Shown: positions 49,925-61,279, counted from the first letter of the stretch. The stretch: DNA of 64,000 bases from Gracilaria vermiculophylla (GCA_019155205.2 JAHNZQ020000308.1:3465618-3529617); one strand, 5' to 3'. Program-made: numbers and translations. The notes: generated by a model from the letters alone, not told the origin.

Positions 49925-50289
49925 CGGGCAAAGGCGCTCGCGCGCGCACGTCGAGCGTCTGCGCACGCGCAACAAGACGGCGGGGCGAATCGCAGCGGCC
50001 CGCTACGCGCGCACGCGAGGCGGGTGATTGGGCGCGCGCGCCGCGACGCACAGATCAGAATTGATTGCAATGATACACGCGCGCCCGCTGTGCGTGCTGT
50101 GCGCGCTGTGCGCGCTGTGCGCGCTGTGCGCGCTGTTCACGAGCGCGCGTAGTCGCGCGTGGCGCGGCGCGGGCGGCACGACGCGGCGCTCGGCGGCCGT
50201 CACGGGCGCGGGCTGGCTCGCGGCGCGGCGCGACGCGGCGCGGCGACAGCTGCAGGCGGCCGCGCCCGCCAGTGGCGACGCGCGCGGCC

Positions 50290-50818
50290 GCCGGTTGGTA
50301 GGCGGCGCGCACAACCGCGCGGCGCGCCGCCGTCAGCGCCTCCGCCTGCGGCGCGCGCTGCCGCAGCTCAGCGCGCATGCGGCCGGAGACGCCGGCCCCC
50401 CCGGGCCGCAGGCTCGGCGCGCCGCGCGCGTGCGACGCGCGCGCGTGCTTCGGCGCGACGCGCCCGCGCGCGGGCGGCGCGTGGGCGCGGACGAATTTGT
50501 GCGCGTTGTGGACGTCGATTGCGGCGCGCCCGGCGGCGGCCGCGAGGTAGGGCGTCACGGTGGCGGAGATGAGCGCGGGATTTGCGCGCGCGTCGAACAC
50601 GTTGGTGTGTTGCAGGTGCCGCGGCCAATGGGTGTGCGGCAGTAGAAGGCAGGCTTTGTGACGGGGGCGCGGTGGGCGGCGAAAAACAGCTGCACGACGG
50701 CACGCTTCTCCGGCACGATGGAGCAGCTGTTGGCCACAATCAAGCAGCGCAGCGGCGTGGAGACGCACATGTTGTTGTGCGCGACGTCGTGGTGAGATTC
50801 GATTCCAAACGCGGCCAT
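50290..50818 (-). pseudogene. Frameshifted, internally deleted copy of the SPFH/band-7 gene
   Basis: Starting at ATG 50818, one minus-strand frame reads NNMCVSTPLRCLIVANSCSI, VPEKRAVVQLFF and FYCRTPIG, clearly related to the intact SPFH protein 1.8-2.6 kb away (MCMSTPLDILLPCLNC, VLPEKRQIVELFF, CYCRTGLG). At about 50610-50621 similarity jumps to another frame (TNVFDARANPALIS, AAIDVHNAHKFV, RMRAELRQRA), losing about a dozen codons plus the frame. Near the end a further in-frame deletion of about 30 codons joins AELRQRA to a QAEALTAARRAVVR segment. No GT-AG pair fits the break, so it is not an intron. It is a decayed duplicate on the same strand. Confidence 0.75.
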
Positions 50819-51991
50819 TGCTGTGAGCGGGGGCGCGGCGGGAGCGTGCGCTGCGGACACGTACGGGGCGTTGGCGTCGCCAGCCGCCAAAGGCGTTTGT
50901 TGGCACTGCCTGCGGCCAGTGTGGTACGTTGAAATGACGAGAAAGGTCCGCTCAGGCGCAGCGGCGTTGGGTACTTGCGAAAGCTGACAAAGTGTCGCAG
51001 CGCGGGGCAGCGCTGTCGCTGAGGGTCATCATTTGAGTGCGACGCTCGGTGCAAATCATGTGTGAAAGCATGTCGGCCAGCGCTGTTTGCATCTGCGGAG
51101 ATGTTGTACTTTTTGTGGGTGAATTTCGCGCACAAGAGCCCCCCCCCTGCGAGCACTCGGAGCACCGGCGCGCCGCAGGTTTTCCGCGCGCTGCGCAGTG
51201 TTGTTGAGCACCAATCAAAGTAGGGGCAGCGTCAGACGTACCCAGTATTGCGTTGATTGTTGTTTCAAGCAATTCAACTTTTCATCATCCATGCTGTTCA
51301 CGGTTGCACGTGAGCAATACGAACATGGCGCTGCAGAGATTGTTGGAAACAGTGCTGCGTCGGTTAGAAAGAGAATCTCAGCGGGCCGGCAGATATGACA
51401 CGTGCAGTGCGCAATGCTCGGAGAGCCATGAGAGAACAGCGTCAACCAGCGGCGACGCTTCTTCGCCGCGCAACAGACCTGCGCGCAGCGGCGCAGCACA
51501 AGTTGCGCATTGAACAGCACCTGGCAAAGATGTGCATTTCTACTTGACGCCGGGTGGCATGTCTCGCTGTGTGCACATGTGCTCCAGCGTCCCGCGGCGC
51601 AAATGTCCGGCAGCACCACCACCCCCCCCCCCAGACATGCAATGGCGTGAAATGCGCACGCCGACCGCACGCATGCGTCCGTCGATTGGCAACGCTGCCT
51701 TTGCGCAGCTCGCGGCGCACGCGCGAGCGCAGCAGCGGGGGCTCGCGCCGCGCAGCAAAAGGAGGACGCCAGCGAGGGCGCAACTGTTGGTCGCCACCGA
51801 GTGCAGCGAGGCGCGCGACGTCCCCGCTCGCGCTCCTCTTGCGGTTACCGCCATCACGCTGCGCCTCGCCCGCTCCTCGCCTGTCGCGGTTTTCGCGCCG
51901 TTTTGCGCGGTGCATCCCCACAACACAACGTCAGCGCATGAGCGCTGTATGGCTTCGTCCTTTAAACATAGCCGTCTATTCATGTTTTGTC

Positions 51992-52064
<73 letters not shown>

Positions 52065-52643
52065 CCGCCCCCCCGCGACCNNNNNNNNNNGCGGGGTGGC
52101 CGTCCCCCCCCCGCACACCCCCCCCCCCCCCTTTTTTTTTCCCCCCCCCCCCCCCCCCCCCCCCGCGCGCCCTTCGACGCTTACTGTCTGCCGCGTGCCT
52201 AAAAACGGGCCGCAGCAAGTCTTTGTTTGCCAAACATCGCAGCGCAGCAGCCACCCTCATCATTCTCACGCTGGTCGATGCTTTGCACAGCTAGGACACA
52301 TTCTTTGCTGTCAACGAATGCCTCTCATCATAAACGTAGCGCCAAGCCTTGCGTCCGAGTTAAAGAAAGCTTTTATCTCACTTCACACATCTTATCACAC
52401 AGGTAGCACGTAAGTGCAAAAGTAAAGTATACATGCCTGCAAGCTACAAACACTTGCAGTCCCACGACTCCGCAGTGCAGTTAGAGGGATTGTCAACACG
52501 GAGAGTTGCCAAACTCCCAACATGATACATAACGAAATCACACATGAAAACAACAAACCCAAACATAGATTACACACGCCACCCGAAGCCGCCCGCAAGC
52601 ACAAAGCTGCGGGCGCCTCCTCAACGCGGCGCAAAACCGCACG
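50819..52643. other. Intergenic stretch with poly-C run and 10-N gap
   Basis: No gene recognised between the SPFH pseudogene and its intact copy. Many GC-rich frames overlap on both strands. It includes the poly-C tract and the second assembly gap. Confidence 0.55.
51992..52164. other. Long poly-C runs flanking a 10-N gap
   Basis: A C-run of about 72 bases (from 51992), a short GC patch, ten N (52081-52090), then further C/T homopolymers to about 52164. It has the same pattern as the first gap, which points to a sequencing or assembly problem rather than biology. Confidence 0.8.
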
Positions 52644-53450
52644 TCAGTTTGAAACCTGCAGTGTGGGCGTCACGTCCTTGTCGCCCACCAACACGATCAG
52701 CAAATTGCTCAGCAGCTCCGCCTTCTTGTCCTGCGTCAGCTGCAGCTCGGTGCCCATGTCCTGCACGGCGTCCAGCGCGATCTGCTTGGCGCCGCGCACA
52801 ATCGCCTCGCGCGCCTGCACCAGCGCCTCGGCCTGCTGCCTCTTGAGCATGGCCTGCGCGATCTCGGGCGCGTACGACAGCTCGTTGATGCTGAACGTGA
52901 CGATCTTCACGCCGGCCACGGCACACTTGGCCTGCAGCTCGTCGCGCATTCGGTTGGACACCACGGTGGTCTCGGAGCGCAGGCTGGGCGTGTCGGGCGC
53001 GTCGCTCTCGTACGGGAAGTGCGACACGACGCGCTTGAGCACGGGCGGCGCCTGGTCGTGCACGAAGCGGTGCGGGTCGCGCACGTCGATGGCCGCCTTG
53101 CGCGTGTCCTCGATGAAGTACGTGACGACGCCCGAGATGACGACGGGGTTGCCGCGCGCGTCGAGCACCTTTGTGTTGGCCAGGTCGAACGTGTTGAGGT
53201 CCGTGTCCACGCGGCGCAGCTCCATGCCGAGGCCGGTGCGGCAGTAGCACCCGGGCTCGGTGATGGTGCCGTGGTACCTGCCGAAGAACAGCTCCACGAT
53301 CTGGCGCTTCTCCGGGAGCACGAAGCAGTTGAGGCACGGCAGCAGAATGTCCAGCGGCGTGGACATGCACATGACGTTGTCCGGCTTGAACGACGTGCCT
53401 GAGGTGGGGAAATCGTCCATGGCGGCCGCAGCGTGAGGGACGGCGTCCAT
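52644..53450 (-). CDS. SPFH/band-7 (stomatin-prohibitin-flotillin) domain protein
   Basis: 268 residues from ATG at 53450. The SPFH domain is complete: VLPEKRQIVELFFGRYHGTI near 45-64, the strand VDTDLNTFDLANTKVLDARG, NPVVISGVVTYFI, DVRDPHRFVHDQAP and the long helix with EIAQAMLKRQQAEALVQARE that mediates ring oligomerisation in the family. There is only a weakly hydrophobic N-terminal segment (PLDILLPCLNCFV) that might insert as a hairpin, so membrane association could be monotopic, as in stomatins and flotillins. The family organises membrane microdomains and scaffolds proteases or channels. The role here is unknown. A decayed paralogue lies downstream on the same strand. The intact copy has no frame breaks and is strongly G/C-ending in its codons. 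Confidence 0.92.
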   Translation of the reverse strand: MDAVPHAAAAMDDFPTSGTSFKPDNVMCMSTPLDILLPCLNCFVLPEKRQIVELFFGRYHGTITEPGCYCRTGLGMELRRVDTDLNTFDLANTKVLDARGNPVVISGVVTYFIEDTRKAAIDVRDPHRFVHDQAPPVLKRVVSHFPYESDAPDTPSLRSETTVVSNRMRDELQAKCAVAGVKIVTFSINELSYAPEIAQAMLKRQQAEALVQAREAIVRGAKQIALDAVQDMGTELQLTQDKKAELLSNLLIVLVGDKDVTPTLQVSN

Positions 53451-54683
53451 CGTGTGAGGGGTGGCGACGAAGGCGGCGATGCACGAAGCGAGCGAACGGC
53501 GACGAGCGACGGCGCTGCACACACTGCTGCTGCACTGGTCAAGCAACAGCCAAAGAGCGTTCGTTCCCGCAGCAGCTCCGATACGCAGCGGAGGCGGCGG
53601 ACGGGCGGCGGAGCGACGGCGGCGACCTTTATCTCGACGGTCGCCGCGCGTGCGCGGTGCGTGGCGCGGGGTGCGCGCTGCCTCTCGACTTGAAAAAAAA
53701 GACGGGCAACAATTCGGTTACGCGGCACAGTAGTGGAACAAATGTGCGACGCGCAGATGCAGCCGCACGGGCAGCGCGCGCGCGGGGGCGCCAGCGAGCG
53801 CGACTGCGGCGGCGCGGCGGCGGCGGCGGCGGCGCCCTGCTGGCGCGCGGCGGCGGCGCGCGCCTCGGCGCGCGCGCCGCGGCGCCGCCGGCGGGCGACG
53901 AGACGTTGGCGCGTCTCGGCAGCCGCGCGGCGCGCGGCGAGCGGGTGGCCGCGGGCTGATCGCACGCGCGGAGAGAGACAGGCGCCGCGCGCGGGGGGCG
54001 GCAACGAGACGTGGGCGCCGTCACACCGCCAGCGCCGGTTTGGCACAACAACTCGAACACGTGCTGGCCCGGCTGCGGGGCGGCGCGCGACGGCGACGAG
54101 CACCGGAGGTGGGGCGGCAGGGAGAAAGACTGGCGCTGTATTGTGGAAAAGATTGGCACAGATTTGTAGGTGGCGGCGGTGCTTCGCAGCAGCCAAGGCA
54201 CGCAGAGAGTGGGTGGCGTTCACGTGTGTCACAGGCACCAGCAGCTCGGGGCGTGCTCGGGGCGTGCTCGGGGCGCGTGACGAGATGTTGGCATGGGTGG
54301 GCAGCACGGAGAAAGACTGGCGCTTTACTGTGGAAAAGATTGGTACAGATTTGTAGATGGCGGCGGAGCTTCGCAGCAGCCAAGGCAAGCACAGAGCGGG
54401 TGGCGTTTACGTGTGTCACAAGCATCGGCAGCTCGGCGCGAGCTCGGGGGGCGCGATGAGATGTTGGCAAGACGCGGGCAGCGGGGGGGGGGGGGTGAAG
54501 CGGCAGCGCAGTCAGAGTGGGCGACGCAAGCGCAAACAAGACGGCGGTAGCGGACGCAAGGCAGCGGATGTGCGTTGGGGGCGCCGGCTGTCTCGCGCAG
54601 CGGGCCGTCGACGGCGCGCGTGGGCGCGGCGCAGGGCGGCGGCGCCAAAAAACTGGGCGGCGCGAAAACGGGGGCCGAGTGGA
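53451..54683. other. GC-rich intergenic stretch with a 187-base repeat
   Basis: Upstream region of the SPFH gene and downstream region of the WNR-motif gene. The middle is occupied by the tandem repeat given separately. A G-run (54483-54494) follows it. No gene seen. Confidence 0.55.
54121..54484 (+). repeat. 187-base tandem repeat, two copies
   Basis: The block starting GGAGAAAGACTGGCGCTGTA at 54121 recurs from 54308 (GGAGAAAGACTGGCGCTTTA), with shared landmarks TGGAAAAGATTGG, CAGATTTGTAG, TCGCAGCAGCCAAGGCA and GAGATGTTGGCA. A few substitutions and one small length change separate the copies. Sequence just before 54121 resembles the unit's end, so a third, partial copy may exist. The period is not a multiple of three, and no gene is implied. 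Confidence 0.9.
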
Positions 54684-55679
54684 TCAGGTGTCAATCTCCA
54701 GGTGGCCCTGCAAAGGCGGCAGCGTGCCGTCATAGAAGTCGTTGCACATCCACAGATCATCGTCGCTCATGCACGAGATGAACTTTTCCAGGTCGAACAC
54801 CGGCCGCTTGGCGTCGGCGGCGGCAGCGGCCGCGTCGGCGGCGGCGTCGCGCGCAGCGCACGCGGCGCGCGGCGCGGGCGCGCGCGCAAGCGCGCGCGGC
54901 ATGTCCAGGCGCAGCGGCGGCACGCGCGGCGCGCGGTCGGCGGCGGCAGCGGCGGCGGCGGCGGCGCAGTCTTGACGGCGGTACACCTCGAAGTCGGGGT
55001 TGTCGCGCAGGAACACCATGAGCTCGGTGGCCAGCGGCGCGGCGCTGCCGGCGATCTTGCGGCGCAACGCGCGGTTCCACAGAGCGATGCGCTGCGAGGA
55101 CGGGCGACCGGGCGGCGCGCGCGCGCGCTTGCGCACAGCGCGCCGCGCCGGCTCGTCCTGGTCCACGTACACCTCGCACTCGGCGTGCTCGCGCAGGTAG
55201 CGCGCCACGTTCTTCGCCAGCGGCGCGGCGTTGCCGCCGATCTTGCGCCGCTGCGCGCGGTTCCACATCGTCACGTGCTGCGCGGGCGGCGCGGCGGGCG
55301 GCGCGGCGGGCGGCGCGGCGGGAGGCGCGGCGGGCGGCGCGGCGGGCTGCGAGGCGGACGGCGCGGTGCGCGGTGCGGCGGCGGGCGGCGGCGGCGGCGG
55401 CTCGCGCGCGGCGGCGGGCTGCGTGATGCTGGCCGGCGACACGGCGGCGGGCTTGGGCGCGTCCACGATGAGCCCGGCGCGGCGCGCGGCGCGAGCGCGA
55501 GCGCGCACCAGCGCCAGGCGCGCGGCGTCAGCGCGCGCGCGCGCGTCAGGCGGCGGGGGAAGCGGCGGCGCCACGGCCGCTCGCGGGCGCGCGGGCGCTG
55601 CGGGACGCATGGCGGCGGGCGGCGGACGGCGGGCGGCGGGCGGCGGGCGGCGCTCGGGGCGCAGTTCGCACCGCCGCAT
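54684..55679 (-). CDS. Protein with two tandem WNR-RRKI-AAP motifs and acidic tail, unknown
   Basis: 331 residues from ATG at 55679; 55610 would give 308. The first half is Ala/Pro-rich with a PPAA repeat run. Two copies of a roughly 40-residue motif follow. Copy 1 is MWNRAQRRKIGGNAAPLAKN, then YLREHAECEVYVDQDE; copy 2 is LWNRALRRKIAGSAAPLATE, then FLRDNPDFEVYRRQD. They are spaced about 60 residues apart by a basic linker. An Ala-rich stretch leads to an acidic and aromatic C-terminus (FDLEKFISCMSDDDLWMCND), which looks like an activation domain. A transcription-related role is inference. It sits 107 bases beyond the stop of the zinc-finger gene on the same strand, and both may be regulators. 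Confidence 0.72.
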   Translation of the reverse strand: MRRCELRPERRPPPAARRPPPAAMRPAAPARPRAAVAPPLPPPPDARARADAARLALVRARARAARRAGLIVDAPKPAAVSPASITQPAAAREPPPPPPAAAPRTAPSASQPAAPPAAPPAAPPAAPPAAPPAQHVTMWNRAQRRKIGGNAAPLAKNVARYLREHAECEVYVDQDEPARRAVRKRARAPPGRPSSQRIALWNRALRRKIAGSAAPLATELMVFLRDNPDFEVYRRQDCAAAAAAAAADRAPRVPPLRLDMPRALARAPAPRAACAARDAAADAAAAAADAKRPVFDLEKFISCMSDDDLWMCNDFYDGTLPPLQGHLEIDT

Positions 55680-55786
55680 CAGCGCGCCGCCGCCGCCGCC
55701 GTCGCCGCCTTCTTGAGCGCCGTCGGCGGCGCCGCCGCCGTGCGGTTTACAGCGCGCACGCCCCCACGGCGCGCTTTTTTGAATTT

Positions 55787-56482
55787 TCAACTGCCGCGCC
55801 GCGCGCTCCCCCCGCCCACAGCCGCCGCCGCCGCGCCGCCGCCGTCGTCTCCGCCGCCACCGCCTCCGCCGCCACCGCCTCCGCCGCCACCGCCGCCGCC
55901 GCCGCTTCCGCCGCCGCCGCCGCCGCCCACGTAGCCCCCGCTGCCGCTGCTGTCGCCGCCGTCGTACCACGGCGCGGCGCCGACGGCAGGCAGGGCGACG
56001 AGCCACTGGTCGCCCGCGTGCGATGGCGCCACGGCGGCCGCCCAGTCCACGCCGCCGTCCCCCCCGTCGTCGCGCACGTCTTGCGCCCAGCAGGCGACGG
56101 CGCCGCCCGCAAACCACGCGCGCCGCGCGCCCGCCGCGCGCAGCGGCATGGCGGCCGCCAAGGCGTCCGCCGCGCCGCCCGCCGCCGCCGCCGCGTCGCG
56201 CTGCTGCTCCAGCCGCTTGCGGCACTTGACGCTCTGGTGGTTCTTCTTGGAGCTGCACCACTTGAAGATCTCGCCGCACCCGTTGGCGCACGCGAACGGC
56301 TTCTCGTTGCTGTGCACGCGCACGTGCGCCTTTGCGTTGTACTTGGTCGAAAACATCTTGGTGCACTGGCCCACGGGGCACGGGTGCCTCTTCGCCTTTG
56401 CGCCCGCCTTTGCTGCGCGCTTCTGCGTCCCTCCTCCACGCGCTCGCGCGCCTGGCGCCGGCCGCGCGCCCTGCGCCTCCGC

Positions 56483-56513
<31 letters not shown>

Positions 56514-56632
56514 GCTGCCGCCGCCGCCACGCCGCCGTCCTGCTCGTCCAGCCCGCACAGCCACGACCCCGACCCCAGCACAGCCTCGATCAGCGGCACG
56601 CATTCGTATCCGTCGTAACTTGCACTGTCCAT
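55787..56632 (-). CDS. C2H2 zinc-finger protein, probable transcription factor
   Basis: 281 residues from ATG at 56632, with a TATA box about 72 bases upstream of the ATG. The N-terminus (MDSASYDGYECVPLIEAVLG) is acidic and ordered, then a run of Ala. Residues about 85-145 hold paired zinc fingers: HPCPVGQCTKMFSTKYNAKA, then HVRVH, a TGEKP-like linker SNEKPFACANGCGEIF and a second finger ending HQSVKC. The linker between fingers is characteristic of DNA-binding C2H2 proteins. The second finger uses Cys for the last ligand (C2HC). The C-terminus is a long Gly run with Ala-rich flanks. A nuclear DNA-binding regulator is the natural reading; the target is unknown. The gene is GC-rich with no intron. 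Confidence 0.87.
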
Positions 56633-57001
56633 CGTCTGACGCCCCCGATGGCGGCCCCGCCGTCTGCACCCCTTGCGCACACTCCCTCCTCCGTCCGCAT
56701 GTTCTTTTATACCGCGAGTGCCCAAGTGGAACAGCCGCCCGCACTATAAAAAAAAAAAAGAAAACCGATGGAACCGCTCAGTGAGCGAGGTTTACTGCGC
56801 TCGTTGCCTACCCATGCTGCACCGAAACATGTCAGCAAACGTATCTCGCACCGCCCGTCTGCCATCGCGCTCATGTCAACGAGCACACAGCACGCTCGCG
56901 CACACCCGCCCCTCGTGCTCCAAATACTTTTTCACTCCTCAGGTGCGACGCTCCTTGCGCCGTTCCACGCGGCGCAGCAGGGGAGGCGCCCCACGCGCGC
57001 T
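56633..57001. other. Zinc-finger gene upstream region
   Basis: 369 bases holding the TATA box (56704-56711) and an A-run (56749-56759). No gene seen. Confidence 0.5.
56704..56711 (-). promoter_or_regulatory. TATA box of the zinc-finger gene
   Basis: On the minus strand the sequence reads TATAAAAG, about 72 bases before the ATG at 56632, a good fit for a core promoter with a roughly 40-base leader. Confidence 0.6.
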
Positions 57002-57289
57002 TCACAACTCCACCTGTGCAGCAGCCGCAGGCGCATGCTTGTGTGGCGTGTGCAATAATCGCCCCGTCGCTTCTCTCACCTTCTTTGCGTAATCCGCCCG
57101 CTCTTGTGCCGCCATCGCCGCGTGCTGCCTCGCCTTCGCTATCTGCGCTCTTTCGTGCGCCCGCCTCGTTGTGTCCACGCACACATCCCTGTCGCTGCGC
57201 CACAATTCATCTCCTCTCCGCACGCTGGCCTCGCCATTTGCACCGCACACCATCGCCCCGTATGGTGGCGTGCCGCTCGCCTCCTCCAT
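57002..57289 (-). CDS. Possible small helical protein, unrecognised
   Basis: 95 residues from ATG at 57289. The centre is a charged, Ala-rich helix (RRAHERAQIAKARQHAAMAA, then QERADYAKKVREAT) suited to a coiled coil. The N-terminus is MEEASGTPPYGAMVCGANGE. No family known. The locus has moderate GC and the opposite strand is also open, so coding status is uncertain. Confidence 0.3.
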   Translation of the reverse strand: MEEASGTPPYGAMVCGANGEASVRRGDELWRSDRDVCVDTTRRAHERAQIAKARQHAAMAAQERADYAKKVREATGRLLHTPHKHAPAAAAQVEL

Positions 57290-60200
57290 TTAGCTTGCCG
57301 TACAACCAAAGGGAGCGCCACCCGCCCCACGCCCTGAGCGTTGCACCATACCGGATTTGTCACTTGGAACAAAACGTTTCTTGTTCTCCCGCACGTCCGC
57401 TGTTCCATTTCTAATCCCGTGCTCCCGAGAGCGAGGCACCACAACGAACAGCGCTCCATTCGGCTGTTCCGCCACTCAACCACCGCCCAAAGATCCTCGT
57501 GAGCGCGGGAGTGACCCACTTGCTCCGTCCATGAATGGTCAAACGTGTTCTCATTGCCCTCAACAAGCAATCACGCACTATCATATCGCGACGCAGCAGT
57601 TATGCCCAACATCACCACCACCAACGCTCGCGTTTCCGGATGCTCAACACGACCATGTATGCCTACACTAGTCTTCTTCGGCCGCCAAGTTCACCGCGCC
57701 GCGCTGTGCTTTGCAGCGCCATTGCACCATATGCTAAAGAGAAGCACCGCGTTTTGCTCCCACCGGAGCCGCCTCGCCCGAGCCTTGCCGCACCGGCACC
57801 GGCACCAAGCAGGTGTTTGCGTCCCTCCTGCGCCATGCCCGTTGTGCAAATGTCAATTTTGAACTCGCGATAAGCTGTTCAGTGCGCTTCCAAAACGTCA
57901 GCCTCCCCCGTGCCGCCGTCAACCCAATGAAAATCAGCCATGAGCCCTCGAGCTGAGAGGGACAAAACATGGAGCCGGGGCGACGACACTCGAACAAGGC
58001 GATGGGCTGGAACAGTGCGAGCCGCGCCCTTGTCAGCGCACTCAAAGCGGAACAAGCACCGCCTGCGCCAGGCACATTGTCTGTAAGCGTCCGCGGTTGT
58101 GCGCTTGCTCATTCCCGCGCTTTTGTTTGGTGAGCGTCCTTCCTGCCGCTTCCAAGTCTGGGGCTCTTCTCGGCCTCAGTCCTCCTCACACGGATCTTGG
58201 GCGGGGTCTTGTCCGCGGGGCGCTCAGAGGTTTCCACAACGGCCCAGTTGTTCCCGAGTGGAAGGCAGTTGTTTCATATGCAACTTGGGATATGGCGTCT
58301 AGCGAACTGTGATAGCGACTTGCGACATGAACCGTTTTGCTGAGTAGGTACAGCGGAGGAAAGAACTTTTTCAGCACGTCTACACAGCCAATAGTATTCA
58401 CTCTCCGTCACCTTTTAGCATGTCTTCTTCTCTGTTGTGGAAGATGTTTTCTACTTGGTAACGCAACCATGATTTACTTTCTTCAGATGTTTGTCTTTCC
58501 TGAAAAAGGACAGCACCTTGTCTGCCGCCGTTTGCAACTGTCAATCACGCAACGCACACAAGTTCCAAGAAAATCTTTGATGAGCAACACGAGCAGTCCA
58601 TTTCGTTCTCCATGCCGCTCCGTAGCCATGACCTCATGACCGCAATACTTTTTTTTTCGTTGACTGACACATTGTCGCAAAACGACGGTGAATGGCTCTG
58701 GAACACGATTCGGAAACAACGGCCCTGAGGGCGTGCAAAACCGCCGGTGTACTCCCTTTTCATCGCCTAACTTGCTTTTGAAGCAATTGCAAATTACATA
58801 CGCCGAACATATTTTCTGTCATTGGGCAATCTGAGCCAGTTGCCCAAGAGCTTGTTTTGTTCAAATAGGACCCGAGCAGTGACACTGCGAACAAAGTTAT
58901 TGGTCACACGCCGCGGAAGTTTGGAAAATTACGAGACGCATTTTGTTCTTTCGCTCCCTTCAAGTATTGTTGGACACAGGTAGCTGGCCTCTGCAGACAC
59001 GAAACGTCAAGGGGCAACAAAACGAGCAACTTTGTCAAAATAGTTATGCTATCGATAAGTCTTTGTGATAAATGGCTTCGTTCCGCAGACCCTCTGGATC
59101 TCGAGAGGGGTCCCGGAATATAGATCATCCCGTAAACATGAGGCGTAAATGGAAGCAAACGGAGACCCTGTGCAACATTTTGCAATTTTATTGCAAGAAA
59201 CCTTACCATTCTGCTTCTTCCAGCTTTCGGTCGCTATATTAAACGAAGCTGTCTTCAAAGATTCACGATCCCAGATTGAGGAATCTGAAAAGGATAAGAA
59301 AAGTCAAATATGGAAATGATGAGAAAATGGCCCTCAAAGTTTATGCCCTTCCTGTTAACAATGGGCTTCTGTTATATAGCTTTCTGGCTGCACGGAAAAT
59401 GGATGAATGCCCATGACAGAAATATTTCGTCGCCCTCTGGACCGCAAACAAGAGACAGAATTGTGTGAGGAATCGAACAGCAGTTATCCATACGAGCCGT
59501 TGCATGGGATGCGTAAGATTCATATCTATATCGCCTATGTCGCACATGTTTTATGATTTTATCTATTACGTCTCAGGAAGCTTTTCTGCTAGCTTTTCTA
59601 TATCTGCTCAATATTTGAGCCCATGCAAACACGTCAATGAGAAAAAGTCTTCGGAAAACGAAAACAGGTTTTCTGTACAAGTCGATATCTATATATTCTC
59701 GCGCAGTTTATTCCACCACTCGAGAGATGCACTTTTGGACGGCTCACAACATAAACCTGTATCCTGGTGCCGAGTCGGTTGCCAACTCGGTTGCGCCACA
59801 GTTGGACATATGAACATAATCCTTTTAAAGCTTCGAGTGGAAAGCTATTATTGAACCTCAACTATATGGCGTTGGGCGTCAGATGACCTGTCAGAATGCC
59901 ACGTCAGAAAGTACACAGGTACAATGCATCTTGATTGAGGTAGACAAACATCGACTTCCAAGCCCCCCGACGCCATAGATCTTAAACGAAGTAGGCTTAT
60001 CGTCAAGAATTTAATCTATAGCTGAACCATGGATGGAAGTATTTGCCGAGTATCACCGGCTCTCGTGTTTTTCGCATTCGAATCTTATCATTGTCGTTTC
60101 ATATTCATAATTCGAATTATACTACTTTAGTGGTACAGATGACCAGAAAACTCGTGTTTTATATATTGGTGAATTCACCAACTATTGATGAAATGGAGTA

Positions 60201-61279
60201 TCCAAAAGAATATTATACGGAATCATCAGTACGTAAAGTAGTAACCTTTCACGGTCGCTTTGTGTCATCATTGACGTGTTTATATATTTCTTAAATGAGG
60301 TTCTAAATATAAAGTCATCGATCTTTTTCATGCATTTGTTATTTTTTATATGTCTTAGTTGTATTCACAAAACATCAAGGCATTCGTTAATGTACTGGTG
60401 GTCAGTTGTTTATTTAAACACGCAAAAACAAATACAGGCTTTCTTCGAGGGGTATTGAAGCGACACATCCTCTCAACTGGACCCGGACAGACGGCTATCA
60501 AACAAAGCGCTGATCCCCTTTTTAGGGCTTGTCCGATAAATGTCTTCGACACAATCTGTCCCTTCCCCAAAAATTTATTGAAGAAAAAAAGCAGAACCAT
60601 ATCTGGTACAAAGGCCAAACTTATTTACCAAGAGAGCCTCGTCTTGTTCCATTGCATGGAGAAATTTGAAATGAATACTAGGTACACGGTAGGGTGAATA
60701 AACCGTCACTTGAGTTTCTTGATGCCGCTGTTAAGCGAGAACATCAGGCCTTTATTCAGAATTTAGGTTCTCTACATTGAGTAAATCAAGAACAGAGTTG
60801 TATACTGTCCAATATAACAAGCTGAGTTGGACAGTTTCCACAAAGTTCTGAAGACGTCGATGAACTATTCTTTGGTGCAACACTAAATAAATAGTAAAAC
60901 TTGCAAAATGTTTGTTACAGATATGCCTGCCGCGGACAATTGACTATTTTGTGAATGATATTGAGGTAATATTCTTGCTTGACGAATATATTCCTGCCAT
61001 ACTTCAGTAGTGGTTACATCTTTGTCAACAAATTGTATTACAGTGGCTCCTAAGGGAAAAATGGTGGTGTGGCCTTGTGGCATAATATTCTTCAAGAGAG
61101 CTCGTATTTTATTGGCTGGGCCACGTGGTGCATAAGTCCGCTTGCGTGCGCTACAGTATCTCTAAGAGACTGTAGAATTATTATTTATTTTAGTAATTTT
61201 ATGCAGGTACAGGTGCTCACTGTGATTAGTGTGGGTTCCATTATACTGTAGACACCAATATTAGTGTGGTCCACACTAA
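57290..61279. other. Gene-poor stretch passing into AT-rich DNA
   Basis: About 4 kb with no recognisable gene. Composition falls from GC-rich to AT-rich near 58.3 kb. Frames up to about 130 codons exist (59465-59854 plus, 60359-60697 plus, 60883-61095 minus) but lack any motif; they may be remnants of mobile elements, like the transposon beside them. Confidence 0.5.
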
